Positions 1 to 10,329 of a stretch of DNA of 64,000 nucleotides are shown piece after piece (position 1 is the first letter of the stretch; the number at the start of each line of letters is the position of its first letter). The position numbers were made by a program, and so were the translations under genes. Origin of the DNA: Paenibacillus sp. FSL R5-0766 (GTDB lineage Bacteria; Bacillota; Bacilli; Paenibacillales; Paenibacillaceae). The DNA is taken from assembly GCF_037971845.1 (NCBI RefSeq), contig NZ_CP150227.1:4836001-4900000 (forward strand). The letters are read 5' to 3'. Below the pieces are notes generated by a model. It saw only the letters and a list, made by a program, of their open reading frames with translations. It was not told the DNA's origin and made no database searches.

Positions 1-329
1 CCACCCTCGGCCACATCCAGGTTCGTATGACTGATATAAACAGCAATATCATGCTTAATCAGCTTTTCATACAATTTACCCATAGGTGTATCTGTACTCA
101 GTGACTTAACCGGACGGAAAATGATCGCGTGATGAGCGATAATCAGGTTGGCACCAATACGAATCGCTTCGTCCACCACTTCATCCGTCACATCCAAAGC
201 TACTAATACGTGACTGATTTCTTTTTGCAAACTGCCGAGCTGCAGACCAATGCGGTCATCCGGTACAGCCAGATGTTTGGGAGCGAGTTGCTCCATCAGT
301 TGAATTACAGTTTGACCTTTGGCAAACAT
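1..329 (-). CDS. yqfO: Nif3-like dinuclear metal-centre protein YqfO (N-terminal part)
   Basis: Only the first 109 residues are present; the gene runs off the left edge of the window. The reading starts at ATG 329 and gives MFAKGQTVIQLMEQ, followed by a stretch typical of the Nif3/YqfO family: ALDVTDEV near residue 44, AHHAIIFRP near 65 and SHTNLD at 100-105, the histidines and aspartate being expected metal ligands. The biochemical role of the family is unsettled; members bind two metal ions and form ring-shaped hexamers. The start lies inside the end of trmK (25-base overlap), so the two are probably translated together, as in Bacillus where yqfN (trmK) and yqfO are adjacent. Confidence 0.9.
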   Translation of the reverse strand, partial: MFAKGQTVIQLMEQLAPKHLAVPDDRIGLQLGSLQKEISHVLVALDVTDEVVDEAIRIGANLIIAHHAIIFRPVKSLSTDTPMGKLYEKLIKHDIAVYISHTNLDVAEG

Positions 330-1063
330 GCCAAAACCTCCTTCAAGTTTGCGATAAGACGCTCTACCTCAGCCGCCTTGTCCCGGGAAGAATCCTGATC
401 GGATTTGGAGATCGAGTTTACAACCCCTTGCAGCTTGATGATCTCACTTTCCCATTTGGAAAAAAATACATCCGATGGACGATCCACCAAATAAGGTCCC
501 ATCCGCAGCAACAAATCTTTCGTTAATTCTGCCCCGCCTTGAAGCGGACGTGCACGATACACCTCTACATTGGCAATCGGGCTTACGGATTGTGGCATCG
601 CCGTTATAATCTCATAGATCTTGCCATCTTCTTCGAGCAACTGTTCTGCTACAACCACCCACTGATGCTCCAGCAGCCAGCGTCTGAGTATATCTTCTCC
701 CACATTTGGTTGCAAAATAAGTAACTGGACTCCTTCCAGTTTGGATAAACCTCGGTCCAAAATAGAGGCAATCAGGGCACCACCCATGCCTGCAATGGTG
801 ATGACATCCACTTCTCCTGCAGAGATTACATCCAATCCGTCTCCACGGCGTACCGTTATTTTTTCTTTTAGGCCAGCATCGCTGACTTGTTTGCATGCAG
901 CATCATAAGGGCCAGGATTGACTTCCCCGGCTACTGCACTTGCAGCTTTCCCACTGCGGATTGCGGCTACTGGCAGCAACGCGTGGTCTGAACCGATATC
1001 AGCCATGCGGCTGCCATCGGGAATTTGATCATGTATTCGCTGTAATCGATTCGAAAGTTTCAT
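305..1063 (-). CDS. trmK: tRNA (adenine(22)-N(1))-methyltransferase TrmK
   Basis: A 252-residue SAM-dependent methyltransferase of the TrmK (YqfN) family, which methylates N1 of adenosine 22 in the D-arm of some tRNAs. The SAM-binding motif DIGSDH is at residues 22-27 and the catalytic-region motif AGMGG lies near residue 90. The open frame extends further upstream, but the start was placed at ATG 1063 because the protein then begins MKLSNRLQRI, as in the family, and is preceded by a weak GTAGGTG ribosome site. It lies downstream of rpoD after a terminator-like hairpin and overlaps the next gene, yqfO. The cytochrome gene cccA that sits between rpoD and trmK in B. subtilis is absent here. Confidence 0.92.
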   Translation of the reverse strand: MKLSNRLQRIHDQIPDGSRMADIGSDHALLPVAAIRSGKAASAVAGEVNPGPYDAACKQVSDAGLKEKITVRRGDGLDVISAGEVDVITIAGMGGALIASILDRGLSKLEGVQLLILQPNVGEDILRRWLLEHQWVVVAEQLLEEDGKIYEIITAMPQSVSPIANVEVYRARPLQGGAELTKDLLLRMGPYLVDRPSDVFFSKWESEIIKLQGVVNSISKSDQDSSRDKAAEVERLIANLKEVLACLPKVKL

Positions 1064-1189
1064 GAAGCACCTACACCATTCATTTAATTTATTGATTTGC
1101 ATTGAACAAGGAAAAGCGATAAAATAAAATCCAATAAAACATTTCAAGGATGAATTTCCAAAACCAAGAAATCAAGACGTTTAAATTAA

Positions 1190-1238
1190 AAATAAAGGAG
1201 ACCCCGCCGCCGCTAAAGCGTCTTGCGGAAAGTCTCCC
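1190..1238 (-). terminator. Rho-independent terminator after rpoD
   Basis: On the minus strand GGAGAC ... GTCTCC close a hairpin (outer arms 1197-1202 and 1232-1237) with an inner CCGC/GCGG pair, followed by TTTATTTTTAA. It sits just past the rpoD stop and before trmK. Confidence 0.75.
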
Positions 1239-1247
1239 ATAGTTCGA

Positions 1248-2387
1248 TTATTCGAGGAAATCCTTGAGTCGTTTACTACGACTCGGGTGACGCAATTTAC
1301 GAAGAGCCTTGGCTTCGATCTGACGAATACGCTCACGCGTAACACCAAATACCTTGCCGACTTCCTCCAGCGTTCTCGTCCGTCCATCGTCCAGACCAAA
1401 ACGTAGACGAAGCACGTTCTCTTCACGTTCAGTCAGTGTATCCAATACATCTTCGAGCTGTTCTTTCAGCAACTCATACGCAGCAGCATCCGCCGGAGCA
1501 AGTGCTTCCTGATCCTCAATGAAGTCACCCAGATGGGAATCATCTTCCTCACCAATCGGGGTTTCCAGAGAAACCGGTTCCTGGGCAATCTTCGTAATTT
1601 CACGAACTTTCTCTACACTCAGATCCATCTCAGCAGCGATTTCTTCTGGTGTCGGTTCACGCCCAAGTTCCTGCAACAGCTGACGGGATACCCGGATCAG
1701 CTTATTAATCGTCTCCACCATGTGCACAGGGATACGAATTGTACGCGCCTGGTCAGCAATAGCACGAGTGATCGCTTGGCGAATCCACCATGTAGCATAC
1801 GTACTGAACTTGTATCCTTTTTTGTGGTCGAACTTCTCAACCGCTTTGATCAGACCCATATTACCTTCCTGAATCAAATCAAGGAACAACATTCCACGTC
1901 CAACGTAACGCTTGGCGATACTGACTACAAGTCGAAGGTTCGCTTCAGCCAGACGACGCTTGGCTTCTTCATCCCCGTTCTCAATCCGTTTAGCCAGTTG
2001 TACTTCATCATCTGCCGACAACAGTGGCACACGACCAATTTCCTTGAGGTACATACGGACAGGGTCATTGATTTTGATACCTGGCGGCAAGCTCAGATCA
2101 TCATCAAAGTGGAATTCGTCCTCTCCCTCTCTGGTGTTGTTCTCGGAATCTTCACTAGGACGAAGTGTAACCTCTTCATCATTTTCATTCACTACATCGA
2201 TACCCAGATCGCTCAGTTGCTCATAGAACTCATCCATTTGCTCTGCATCCTGCTCAAAAGGAGAGAGTTTCTCTATAATTTCCTTGTAATTCAGCGAAGC
2301 TCTTTTTTTACCTGATTCAATCAATTGATCTTTAACCTGATCCAGTGTCAATTCTGTTTCTAGTTCAGTATGCTGATCATTCGCCAT
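1248..2387 (-). CDS. rpoD: RNA polymerase primary sigma factor SigA (RpoD)
   Basis: The 379-residue vegetative sigma factor. After an acidic N-terminal region 1.1 come region 1.2 ([17 protein letters not shown], near residue 107), the highly conserved region 2 with the -10 recognition helix ([20 protein letters not shown]), region 3 (around 225-300) and region 4 with the -35 helix-turn-helix ([19 protein letters not shown]). Length matches the Bacillus SigA family (about 370). It follows dnaG with a 43-base gap, the conserved macromolecular synthesis operon arrangement, and is preceded by a GGGAGG-type ribosome site. It directs RNA polymerase to TTGACA/TATAAT promoters such as those seen before rpsU, hrcA and glyQS in this window. 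Confidence 0.98.
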   Translation of the reverse strand: MANDQHTELETELTLDQVKDQLIESGKKRASLNYKEIIEKLSPFEQDAEQMDEFYEQLSDLGIDVVNENDEEVTLRPSEDSENNTREGEDEFHFDDDLSLPPGIKINDPVRMYLKEIGRVPLLSADDEVQLAKRIENGDEEAKRRLAEANLRLVVSIAKRYVGRGMLFLDLIQEGNMGLIKAVEKFDHKKGYKFSTYATWWIRQAITRAIADQARTIRIPVHMVETINKLIRVSRQLLQELGREPTPEEIAAEMDLSVEKVREITKIAQEPVSLETPIGEEDDSHLGDFIEDQEALAPADAAAYELLKEQLEDVLDTLTEREENVLRLRFGLDDGRTRTLEEVGKVFGVTRERIRQIEAKALRKLRHPSRSKRLKDFLE

Positions 2388-2430
2388 AACTCGACTCCCT
2401 CCTCCCTAGAAACATCTAATCATCAGACGT

Positions 2431-4251
2431 TCACTGTCTCTCTAGGGCAATCATTTCAATTGCAATCTGTGCCGCGCGTACAGAATCACCTGCCCGCTCT
2501 GCAGCAATCATTTCTTCTTTTTTCAAATCGTACTCTTTTTTACGCGGATACTTCAGCACTTCCCTGATGCAATCATCGAGCATTTGAATACTCCATTCAC
2601 CTGGACCATCCATCATCGAGATTGAACTGACCGTTTTTTCCAAGCGATCGTCATGCAGTGAAGACATAAAACGGCTTGTATCCGACGGTTTGCCTTGCGC
2701 ATAGTAGGCATATAGATAAGCAGCAATAGCTGCATGATCATCCAAGTTAAAAGCTTCACCAAGATGCTCATTCACGTACTGGGCAGCCTCATCATCCTGC
2801 AACATCCAGGCAATCAGTTTGCGTTCGGCAGCGTGATAAGCCGGCAACAGATTCGGTGTAGGCACCTGCCTATTTTGTTGCCTACCATTATTCCACCTTT
2901 TCGGGTTATTATCCCCGTACTGGAGGTTATTTTTCATTGCCTCCCGTTCTTCATTACACTCCTGCTTCAATGTTTCGAAGGATACGTCCACTTCTGCAGC
3001 CAGTTCACGAAGATACACTTCCCTCTCTGTTGGAGAAGGTAAGGGTGCAATCAATTTTACTGCTTCTTTCGAATAGGCGATTTGTCCGCCACCCTCTAGC
3101 AGTATATGGCTTTTTTTTAAGTTTATAAGTTTAAATTTTGTAGTTGTCACGGCACCATCCACAATCTGGTTTCGGAACCGTTCACCACCATGCTTCCGGA
3201 TAAAATCATCCGGGTCAAGTCCCTCGGGTATGAGAGCCACTTTGACCTGCAATCCAGCTTCCTCAAGAATGGGGGAATTTTTGAGTGCAGCAGCCTGTCC
3301 TGCTCTGTCGCCGTCATAACATATGATGACTTCGTCGCACATGCCTTTGAGCATCAGGGCCTGATTCTCGGTTAACGCAGTACCCATTGCCGCTACACCA
3401 TTCTGGATATCCTGATCCCATGCGGAGATGACATCACCATATCCCTCAAACAAAATGGCTTGTCTTTGTTTGCGAATTGCATTTTTGGCATGATGCAGAT
3501 TATAGAGAACACGGCTTTTGTTAAATAACCGGGTTTCCGGTGAATTTAGATACTTCGGTTGCCCATCTCCCAATATGCGTCCTGCAAATGCAATTGGCTT
3601 ACCGCTCCTGCCATTAATCGGGAACATAATCCGGTCTCGGAATCGATCCACATATCCCTGACCTTCATTTCGCGGTGACAGAAGCCCACCCTTTTCCATC
3701 TCTTCGAGCGGATAGTTACGTTTCTCAAGAAATTGTACCAGTGTGTCCCAACGATTTGGTGCGAAACCAATCTGGAACTGGTCGATCAATTTGTCGCCAA
3801 AACCTCTTGAGCGTAAATACTCCATGGCTGACTTGCCATGCTCTGTATTTTTCAACAAAAAATGATACAGCTTCGCGGTAAGCTCATAAGCCTCCAATAG
3901 ACGTTCAGTCTCCGGATTCACATGAGCAGATTCACGCCCTTGCCAGTCCCCCATAGAGATGTGACTTTCTTCCGCCATCGTCTTGACAGCCTCGGGAAAG
4001 GATAACCCTTCGATTTCCATCCTGAATTTGATGGCATTTCCACCCGTGCCGCAACCGTAGCAGTAGAAAATTTGTTTCTCAGGTGTAACGGTGAACGAAG
4101 GCGTCTTCTCGGAATGAAAAGGACAGAGGCCTTTCATATACTTCCCCTGTTTGGTCAGATGCACAAATCGGCTCACCGTATCGACAATATCATTCTGCTG
4201 TAACACCGATTCAATAATACTTTCGGGTATACCGCCTTGTCCGGTACTCAT
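2431..4251 (-). CDS. dnaG: DNA primase DnaG
   Basis: A 606-residue bacterial primase that lays down RNA primers at the replication fork. The N-terminal CHC2 zinc-binding motif is visible (C43, H46, C64, C67). The TOPRIM catalytic core follows, with the EGYGD glutamate motif near residue 270 and DGDRAG near 315 providing metal-binding acids. The C-terminal part, after a variable linker rich in N and Q (about residues 440-465), corresponds to the DnaB helicase-interaction domain. It is second in the order yqxD-dnaG-rpoD. The AGGTGG ribosome site 6 bases before ATG supports the start. Confidence 0.97.
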   Translation of the reverse strand: MSTGQGGIPESIIESVLQQNDIVDTVSRFVHLTKQGKYMKGLCPFHSEKTPSFTVTPEKQIFYCYGCGTGGNAIKFRMEIEGLSFPEAVKTMAEESHISMGDWQGRESAHVNPETERLLEAYELTAKLYHFLLKNTEHGKSAMEYLRSRGFGDKLIDQFQIGFAPNRWDTLVQFLEKRNYPLEEMEKGGLLSPRNEGQGYVDRFRDRIMFPINGRSGKPIAFAGRILGDGQPKYLNSPETRLFNKSRVLYNLHHAKNAIRKQRQAILFEGYGDVISAWDQDIQNGVAAMGTALTENQALMLKGMCDEVIICYDGDRAGQAAALKNSPILEEAGLQVKVALIPEGLDPDDFIRKHGGERFRNQIVDGAVTTTKFKLINLKKSHILLEGGGQIAYSKEAVKLIAPLPSPTEREVYLRELAAEVDVSFETLKQECNEEREAMKNNLQYGDNNPKRWNNGRQQNRQVPTPNLLPAYHAAERKLIAWMLQDDEAAQYVNEHLGEAFNLDDHAAIAAYLYAYYAQGKPSDTSRFMSSLHDDRLEKTVSSISMMDGPGEWSIQMLDDCIREVLKYPRKKEYDLKKEEMIAAERAGDSVRAAQIAIEMIALERQ

Positions 4252-4298
4252 CTCTGGCCACCTTCATCTCTTCAACACGTAAATATAATTCGATAAAC

Positions 4299-4766
4299 TT
4301 ACACATTCTCCTGCAAATCTTTTAAAAGTTTTGTCAGTTTATGTTGAAACATTTCTCGATCCTGCTCTGTGAAAGGCTTTGGACCTTTTCCGTAATGGCC
4401 TCTTTTTCGTGCTTTGGCCGCAGTATGACGAGAATCCAACATGAAATCAATGTCACGATCGTTGAATTCACGACCACGAAAGGACAAAACATAACAACGT
4501 TTGCCGAGCGCAAGTGCCGCAAGTCCATAGTCCTGAGTGATAACCACATCATATGGCTTAATATGATTAGCAATATACAGGTCTGCGCTCTGATCACTGC
4601 GATCCACTTGCACGGTTCGTACCCCTTCTCCTCCTTGAAGCAAATGATCAAATGAAGAGACTAACAATACGGGGATGTTGAAAAGGCGAGCGGTTTGCGC
4701 AATCTCAGTTTTGACCGGGCAAGCATCACCATCCACAACAATGTGACGTATATTTAACTCACTCAA
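4299..4766 (-). CDS. yqxD: UPF0178/DUF188 family protein YqxD
   Basis: A small NYN/PIN-like protein of the YaiI/YqxD family; no biochemical activity is firmly established. Recognisable motifs: VVDGDACPVK near the N-terminus, VVITQDYGLAALAL in the middle and the C-terminal RKRGHYGKGPKPFTEQDR. The open frame reaches back to 4847, with an ATG at 4787, but neither has a ribosome site; the TTG at 4766 has GGTGG seven bases upstream and gives MSELNIRHIVVDGDAC, the usual family start, so 155 residues is preferred (the start is uncertain). It lies 47 bases upstream of dnaG, as in B. subtilis. Confidence 0.85.
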   Translation of the reverse strand: MSELNIRHIVVDGDACPVKTEIAQTARLFNIPVLLVSSFDHLLQGGEGVRTVQVDRSDQSADLYIANHIKPYDVVITQDYGLAALALGKRCYVLSFRGREFNDRDIDFMLDSRHTAAKARKRGHYGKGPKPFTEQDREMFQHKLTKLLKDLQENV

Positions 4767-4863
4767 ACCCAGACCACCCGGTTTCATAAAATAGCTGCAT
4801 ATTGTTATATACGACCCCGGCCAGGCAAAATCCTTCTGGCACAACAAGGGAAATCAAAGGCTA

Positions 4864-4912
4864 AAATACGGAGCGGTTGTAAAAAATACATTTCACAACC
4901 CGTTCCGTATAT
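4864..4912 (-). terminator. Terminator-like hairpin after glyS
   Basis: Inverted repeat ATACGGAGCGGTTGT (4866-4880) against ACAACCCGTTCCGTAT (4895-4910), with one bulge and one G-T type pair. It lies between the glyS stop and yqxD; on the minus strand the stem is followed by only a short T run (TTTT), so it may be a weak terminator. Confidence 0.5.
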
Positions 4913-4995
4913 TTATACCCTCATATATCCTTCTTTAATACTGAATTTTAGCTTTGCGCCAAGTTCGTGGAAAAGGACTCATGAAATACACCCAA

Positions 4996-7071
4996 TTACC
5001 AAACCAACTTGGAAAAATCAGCAAATCCTTTCAAGTCACGATCAATAGCCGCGAGCAAGGCAAGTCGATTTGCCCGAACAGCTTCATCTTCGGCCATAAC
5101 CATGACCGAATCGAAGAATGAGGTAATACCATCCTTCCAGGCAGATGCAATAGCCAGCGCTTCAGCAGCATCATGCTGAGTCAACGCCTGACGATATTCT
5201 GCATTCGTTTTGCTCCATGCCTCATGTAGCTGACGTTCTCCATCTTCTGTGAACAGTTCTGGATGTACGGAAGCATTGGATGCTTTGGCAGCCAGATTAC
5301 CTACACGGTTGAACGATTCAACCGTTGTTTTGAATGCGTCTCCTGTCAGAACAGCCGCCATCAACGCTTCACCTTTTGGTACCACAGCGCTGATATCATC
5401 GAATCCCGAAGAAATTACGGCATCCACTACGTCGTAGCGAACAGTTTCGGACAACAATTTTTTCACACGAAGACCAAAGAAGTCTTGCAGATCTTTACGA
5501 ACCTCTTCATCTGCACGTTTCAACAGGTTCATCTGTGCATGCACTTGAAGTGCTACTCCGAACACGTCTGACAATGTCAGCGGAAGCTTGTGATCCAGCA
5601 AAATCTGTACAATCCCTGCAGCCTGACGGCGCAGCGCGTACGGATCTTGGGAACCCGTTGGAATAATGTTGATGGAGAAACAACCCACGATTGTATCCAT
5701 TTTGTCCGCAGCACTCACAATGGCACCAACAAGAGAAGCAGGAGATTGATCTCCAGCGAAACGTGGCTGATAGTGTTCGAATACCGCTTTGGCCACTTCT
5801 TCTTTTTCGCCAGCTTTACGAGCGTAATCCTCACCCATCACACCTTGCAGTTCCGGGAATTCACCCACCATCAGTGTCACCAGATCGAATTTGCAGATAT
5901 CTGCTGAGCGGCTAACGGATTCAGCAACATCACCGGATACTTGCAGTTTGGCAGCAAGTCCATCGGCAATCTTGCGAATACGGCGTACTTTATCTCCAAC
6001 CGTTCCCAGCTCTTCCTGGAAGACGATACTTTCCAGCTTCGACAATGCATCCTTAATCTGTAGCTTCTGATCTTCCTCATAGAAGAACTTGGCATCAGAC
6101 AGACGTGCACGCAAAACTTTTTCATTCCCTTTGGCAATAACGTCCAGTGAATCACTTCCACCGTTACGTACCGTCACGAAGAATGGCAACAATTGTCCTT
6201 CATTGTCCAGCACAGGGAAATAACGCTGATGCTCACGCATGGAAGTAATCAATACTTCTTGTGGAATATTCAAGAATGAGGAGTCAAATGTCCCGAACAA
6301 TACGGTAGGTGTTTCCACCAGGAACAGGACTTCCTCCAGCAAGTCTTCCTTAATCGCGATATCCCATTTTTTCTCAGCAGCCAGTGCCTGAATCTGGGAT
6401 ACAATCATCTGTTCACGTTCCTGGATATCAACAATGACATGTTCTGCACGCAACACTTCCACGTATGAAGACGGAGTGGAGATCACGGCCTCCTTACCGA
6501 GGAAACGATGTCCGCGAGTTACATTACCCGATTTAACACCTGTCACTTCAAGCTCGATAACTTCACTGCCAAACAAAGCTACAATCCAGCGGATTGGACG
6601 TACAAATTTGAAATCATAGGAAGCCCAACGCATGAATTTCGGGAACGTCATGGCATGTAATACAGAAAGTAATCCTTCGCCAACCACGGAAGCTGTCTCC
6701 ACACCTTTGCTGCTCTTTGTTGCATAGATATATTCAACACCGTTCAGTTCCTTGAACGTGAACTGGTCCGGTTCAACACCTTGACTGCGGGCGAATCCGA
6801 GTGCAGCCTTGCTCCAATTGCCACTGTCGTCCAGGGCAATTTTGCGTGAAGGACCTTTCACTTCTTCCTCGATATCTTCCTGTTTTTCAGCCACATTTTG
6901 AATCAAAACAGCCAGACGGCGCGGTGTGGCATACGCATTCACTTCACCATAAGCAATGCGGGATGCGTCAAGCCATTTCACGACACGCTCTTGCAGCTGT
7001 GCGATTGCTGCGCGCATAAAGCGTGCAGGTACTTCTTCCAGCCCGATTTCAAACAACAGATCCTTAGACAT
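4996..7071 (-). CDS. glyS: Glycine--tRNA ligase beta subunit GlyS
   Basis: The 691-residue beta chain of the tetrameric (alpha2beta2) glycyl-tRNA synthetase. The beta chain recognises tRNA-Gly; the N-terminus [19 protein letters not shown], the internal HD-like region and the C-terminal DALR-type anticodon-binding segment are typical of the family (about 690 residues). The start overlaps the last 8 bases of glyQ, giving coupled translation of the two subunits. Expression is expected to be controlled by the glycine T-box leader upstream of glyQ. Confidence 0.98.
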   Translation of the reverse strand: MSKDLLFEIGLEEVPARFMRAAIAQLQERVVKWLDASRIAYGEVNAYATPRRLAVLIQNVAEKQEDIEEEVKGPSRKIALDDSGNWSKAALGFARSQGVEPDQFTFKELNGVEYIYATKSSKGVETASVVGEGLLSVLHAMTFPKFMRWASYDFKFVRPIRWIVALFGSEVIELEVTGVKSGNVTRGHRFLGKEAVISTPSSYVEVLRAEHVIVDIQEREQMIVSQIQALAAEKKWDIAIKEDLLEEVLFLVETPTVLFGTFDSSFLNIPQEVLITSMREHQRYFPVLDNEGQLLPFFVTVRNGGSDSLDVIAKGNEKVLRARLSDAKFFYEEDQKLQIKDALSKLESIVFQEELGTVGDKVRRIRKIADGLAAKLQVSGDVAESVSRSADICKFDLVTLMVGEFPELQGVMGEDYARKAGEKEEVAKAVFEHYQPRFAGDQSPASLVGAIVSAADKMDTIVGCFSINIIPTGSQDPYALRRQAAGIVQILLDHKLPLTLSDVFGVALQVHAQMNLLKRADEEVRKDLQDFFGLRVKKLLSETVRYDVVDAVISSGFDDISAVVPKGEALMAAVLTGDAFKTTVESFNRVGNLAAKASNASVHPELFTEDGERQLHEAWSKTNAEYRQALTQHDAAEALAIASAWKDGITSFFDSVMVMAEDEAVRANRLALLAAIDRDLKGFADFSKLVW

Positions 7072-7951
7072 GCTCGGCTCCCCCTTTCTTGATCAGCGGG
7101 AAGCCTAGCTTCTCACGCTCTTCCATATATGTTGCAGCGACTTGGCGAGCCAGATTACGGACACGTGTGATGTAACCCGTACGTTCCGTTACACTGATGG
7201 CCCCACGTGCATCCAACAGGTTGAACGTGTGGGAACATTTCAGCACATAGTCATATGCCGGGAATACCAGATGCTGCGCCATGGCTTTGTTTGCTTCTTC
7301 TTCATGCATGTTGAAGAGTGTAAACAGCATTTTGACATCAGATACTTCAAACGTATATTTGGAGTGTTCGAATTCTGGCTGACGGAATACATCACCATAA
7401 GTGATACCTTCCACCCATTCCAGATCAAACACATTCTCTTTATCCTGAATGTAAGAAGCCAAACGCTCCATACCATACGTAATTTCAACAGCTACCGGAT
7501 TTGTCTCGATTCCACCAACCTGTTGGAAATACGTAAATTGTGTAATTTCCATTCCGTCCAACCATACTTCCCAACCAAGACCTGCACAACCAAGGGAAGG
7601 ATTCTCCCAGTTATCTTCAACAAACCGAATATCATGTTTGAGCGGATCAATGCCCAGACGTTTCAGACTTTCCAGATAAATTTCCTGAATATTGTCCGGT
7701 GAAGGCTTGATGATTACCTGGAACTGATGATGCTGGTACAGCCGGTTAGGGTTCTCACCATAACGTCCGTCCGAAGGACGACGGGAAGGCTCCACATAGG
7801 CCACTTTCCAAGGTTCGGGTCCAAGCGAACGCAAAAAGGTCATCGGGTTCATCGTACCTGCCCCTTTTTCCGTATCGTATGGCTGGACAATAATACAGTT
7901 ATGCTCGGCCCAGAATTGTTGCAGCGTTAGAATCATCTGCTGAAAATTCAT
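7064..7951 (-). CDS. glyQ: Glycine--tRNA ligase alpha subunit GlyQ
   Basis: The 295-residue catalytic alpha chain of glycyl-tRNA synthetase, a class II enzyme: it activates glycine with ATP and charges tRNA-Gly together with GlyS. Conserved stretches include [19 protein letters not shown] at the N-terminus, [15 protein letters not shown], and the motif 2-like [19 protein letters not shown]. Three in-frame ATG codons are close together; 7951 is chosen because the GGAG of the ribosome site is 7 bases away and the protein then starts as in the family. First gene of the glyQS operon. Confidence 0.97.
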   Translation of the reverse strand: MNFQQMILTLQQFWAEHNCIIVQPYDTEKGAGTMNPMTFLRSLGPEPWKVAYVEPSRRPSDGRYGENPNRLYQHHQFQVIIKPSPDNIQEIYLESLKRLGIDPLKHDIRFVEDNWENPSLGCAGLGWEVWLDGMEITQFTYFQQVGGIETNPVAVEITYGMERLASYIQDKENVFDLEWVEGITYGDVFRQPEFEHSKYTFEVSDVKMLFTLFNMHEEEANKAMAQHLVFPAYDYVLKCSHTFNLLDARGAISVTERTGYITRVRNLARQVAATYMEEREKLGFPLIKKGGAEHV

Positions 7952-8011
7952 AATCATGCTCCTTTTCAATGGTTTGTTAGCAAGCTTAGGACGGTGAAGA
8001 CAACAATAAAT

Positions 8012-8230
8012 AGCCCCCGTCCTACGCCTGTTGTACAGACGTAGGGACGAGAGCTATTCCCGCGGTTCCACCCTACTTGGCTTAGATCAAACAGGATGAT
8101 CCTGTTCGTTCCAGCCCACTTTTCCGTGTCCATTCATGCTCCCGAGTGCCGTTTCAAAAACCGATTCAGCCAGGCTCCCACCATCCCCGACTCGCTCATT
8201 CATGATTCTCAAGTGTTATACAACGACTTG
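8012..8230 (-). promoter_or_regulatory. T-box riboswitch, glycine (glyQS leader)
   Basis: The minus-strand leader carries all hallmarks of a T-box: the T-box sequence GGGTGGAACCGCGG (complement of 8059-8074), a terminator hairpin CGTCCCTACG ... CGTAGGACG with a T-rich tail (8012-8055), and a stem I distal segment (GCGAGTCGGGGATGGTGGG, around 8170-8200). A GGC triplet followed by A (complement of 8148-8150) lies on the 3' side of stem I where the specifier codon is expected, matching glycine. Known mechanism: uncharged tRNA-Gly pairs with the specifier and the T-box bulge, forming the antiterminator so that glyQS is transcribed. Confidence 0.95.
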
Positions 8231-8304
8231 TCTCCATAAATGCAATAAATCCAGTCTTTTACTTTCTCGTTCAATGCATGTCTCATAAAGAGAAATTATA
8301 TTTC

Positions 8305-8333
8305 ATAATATATAAAATCTAGTATGAAGTCAA
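8305..8333 (-). promoter_or_regulatory. SigA promoter of glyQS
   Basis: On the minus strand TTGACT (8328-8333), 17-base spacer, TATTAT (8305-8310). Start of transcription would be near 8298, about 70 bases before the T-box stem I. Confidence 0.75.
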
Positions 8334-8361
8334 GATATAGTTTCGCTTCCACCAAAACGCC

Positions 8362-9114
8362 TCAAATCCCGTACTTCTCCATCTGATCGAGGAAAGAACG
8401 GGATTTAAGATTCAGACCGAGCTGATGATCCATAAAAGCACGCATCAACTTTTTGATCTCATCACGGGTAGACTCACTCACTGATATATTCCCCAAGCGT
8501 TGCAGATCCAACTGCGCGAACAAACGCAACAACTTCAGAGCCTTTGGACTAACTGACATCGCTGGAGGATCGAAATGTTTGCATGCTCGACACAAGACGC
8601 CACCAAGTCTGGGACTTATAAACAACTGCTCATCTGGTCGCTCCTGATTGCAGGAGATGCACTCATCGAACTGTGGACCATATCCGGATGCCTGTAATAT
8701 TTTCATTTCGTACAGACTTGTAATAACAACCGGATCTTTCTCTTCCTTCAACGCCTGCAAACACGCCTTTAACTGTTTGAACCAAAATGTACCTGTCTCT
8801 TCATCCTGAAGCACCCGATCCAATAGTTCACACGCATAAGAAGCATATGAGGCCTTGACCAGATCTTCACGCAACTCATGATAAGATTCAACAATTTCTC
8901 CAGCGTTCAGTGTGCCTAGACCTGTATTGCGAAAATATACATATTGACCATACGTAAACGGCTGCACCAGTGCAGCATGTCGGCTCTTGGGCTTTTTGGC
9001 ACCGCGGACGAGTACCCCTACTTTCCCGCCGCTTTCGGTGCAAAGCGTAATGATTTTGTTCCCTTCGCCGTAGTCCATGCTGCGGATGACAATCCCTTCC
9101 ACCCTGTATAGCAT
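8362..9114 (-). CDS. recO: DNA repair protein RecO
   Basis: A 250-residue recombination mediator that, with RecR and RecF, helps load RecA onto SSB-coated single-stranded DNA. The N-terminal OB-fold begins MLYRVEGIVIRSMDYGEGNKI; a four-cysteine zinc site follows (CISC near residue 153 and CRAC near 177). Length matches B. subtilis RecO (255). It lies at the end of the era-yqzL-recO run, its conserved position in Bacillales. Confidence 0.97.
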   Translation of the reverse strand: MLYRVEGIVIRSMDYGEGNKIITLCTESGGKVGVLVRGAKKPKSRHAALVQPFTYGQYVYFRNTGLGTLNAGEIVESYHELREDLVKASYASYACELLDRVLQDEETGTFWFKQLKACLQALKEEKDPVVITSLYEMKILQASGYGPQFDECISCNQERPDEQLFISPRLGGVLCRACKHFDPPAMSVSPKALKLLRLFAQLDLQRLGNISVSESTRDEIKKLMRAFMDHQLGLNLKSRSFLDQMEKYGI

Positions 9115-9147
9115 GCCTCGTCACCTAACCATTCCCGAATCAGCCAG

Positions 9148-9288
9148 TTATCCTTCGGCTTCTTCATCTTCAATCACTTCCCTTGCATTATCCGACTCCT
9201 GTCCTAACGAGTTACAAGCCTCGGTATATAACAAATAGGACTCTACATCCCCCGTCATCGCAAAAACCTTCCACGAAAAATCTCGCAT
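9148..9288 (-). CDS. yqzL: YqzL family small protein
   Basis: A 46-residue protein with the sequence MRDFSWKVFAMTGDVESYLLY at its N-terminus, recognisable as the YqzL family always found between era and recO in Bacillales. Its function is not known. The frame continues upstream to 9351, but the internal ATG at 9288 is preceded by AGAGGATG at a suitable distance and gives the normal family length, so that start is used. The C-terminal part is acidic (VIEDEEAEG). Confidence 0.85.
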   Translation of the reverse strand: MRDFSWKVFAMTGDVESYLLYTEACNSLGQESDNAREVIEDEEAEG

Positions 9289-9392
9289 CGGAATTTCATC
9301 CTCTCTTCGGAAATGACGTCTGCATCTACCAAATAGGATGGAGTCTTGCAAGGTAAACTATGTGTTGCAATTACTGGATACAATTCCGACGA

Positions 9393-10292
9393 TTAGTCGC
9401 GGCCAAAGCCAAGGTCACGCAGAACTCTATCCTGATTTCTCCAGTCTTTTTTCACTTTAACCCACAGGTCCATGAAAATTTTGGAGCCAAGCAAATTCTG
9501 AATGTCGTGTCGAGCTCGTTTACCCACTTCTTTCAGAAGGGCACCTTGCTTGCCGATAATGATCCCTTTTTGGGAATCACGTTCCACAAAAATGACTGCT
9601 GAGATATAAACGACACCATTATCTTGCACTTTCATATCTTCGATAGTTACAGCAATGGAGTGAGGCACTTCTTCACGAGTCATTTGCAGAATTTTCTCAC
9701 GAATCAACTCGGCACATACAAACTGCTCCGGATGGTCAGTAACCTGGTCATCAGGATAGTACTGTGGACCTTCAGGCAAATACTTGCCGAGCTGTTCCAG
9801 CAACGTGCTGACATTGCTGCCAAGCATGGCAGAGACAGGAACGATTTCAGCGAAATCGTGAAGCTTGCGATACGTCTCAATGAGTGGCAACAGCGCTTCC
9901 GGCTCAATTTTGTCAATTTTATTCATGACAAGAATGACAGGCGTACGAATATTTTTCAACTGTTCTGCAATATAACGGTCACCGCCACCCATGCCTTCCG
10001 AAGCATCAATCAGGAACAACGCTGCTTCTACTTCTCCAAGTGTGTTCAGAGCAGTCTGGTTCATGTAATCGCCAAGTTTGGATTGACGTTTGTGAATACC
10101 CGGTGTGTCCAGGAAAACGATTTGCTGATGTTCGGATGTATACACCCCATGAATTTTATTACGTGTGGTTTGTGGCTTGTCCGACATGATCGCAATTTTC
10201 TGTCCGATCACCTGGTTCATCAGTGTGGATTTACCTACATTTGGACGTCCAATAATGGCCACAAAACCGGATTTAAATGCTTGTTTTTTCAT
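9393..10292 (-). CDS. era: GTPase Era
   Basis: A 299-residue Ras-like GTPase that binds the 3' end of 16S rRNA and assists 30S subunit assembly. GTP-binding motifs are intact: G1 GRPNVGKS (15-22), G3 DTPG (62-65), G4 NKID (124-127). The C-terminal KH domain contains the [15 protein letters not shown] loop that contacts RNA. Located between cdd and yqzL as in Bacillus, in the conserved phoH-to-recO cluster. Confidence 0.98.
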   Translation of the reverse strand: MKKQAFKSGFVAIIGRPNVGKSTLMNQVIGQKIAIMSDKPQTTRNKIHGVYTSEHQQIVFLDTPGIHKRQSKLGDYMNQTALNTLGEVEAALFLIDASEGMGGGDRYIAEQLKNIRTPVILVMNKIDKIEPEALLPLIETYRKLHDFAEIVPVSAMLGSNVSTLLEQLGKYLPEGPQYYPDDQVTDHPEQFVCAELIREKILQMTREEVPHSIAVTIEDMKVQDNGVVYISAVIFVERDSQKGIIIGKQGALLKEVGKRARHDIQNLLGSKIFMDLWVKVKKDWRNQDRVLRDLGFGRD

Positions 10293-10329
10293 ATGTTCCT
10301 CCTCAGGCGCCTAGGCCTGGAATATTGGT

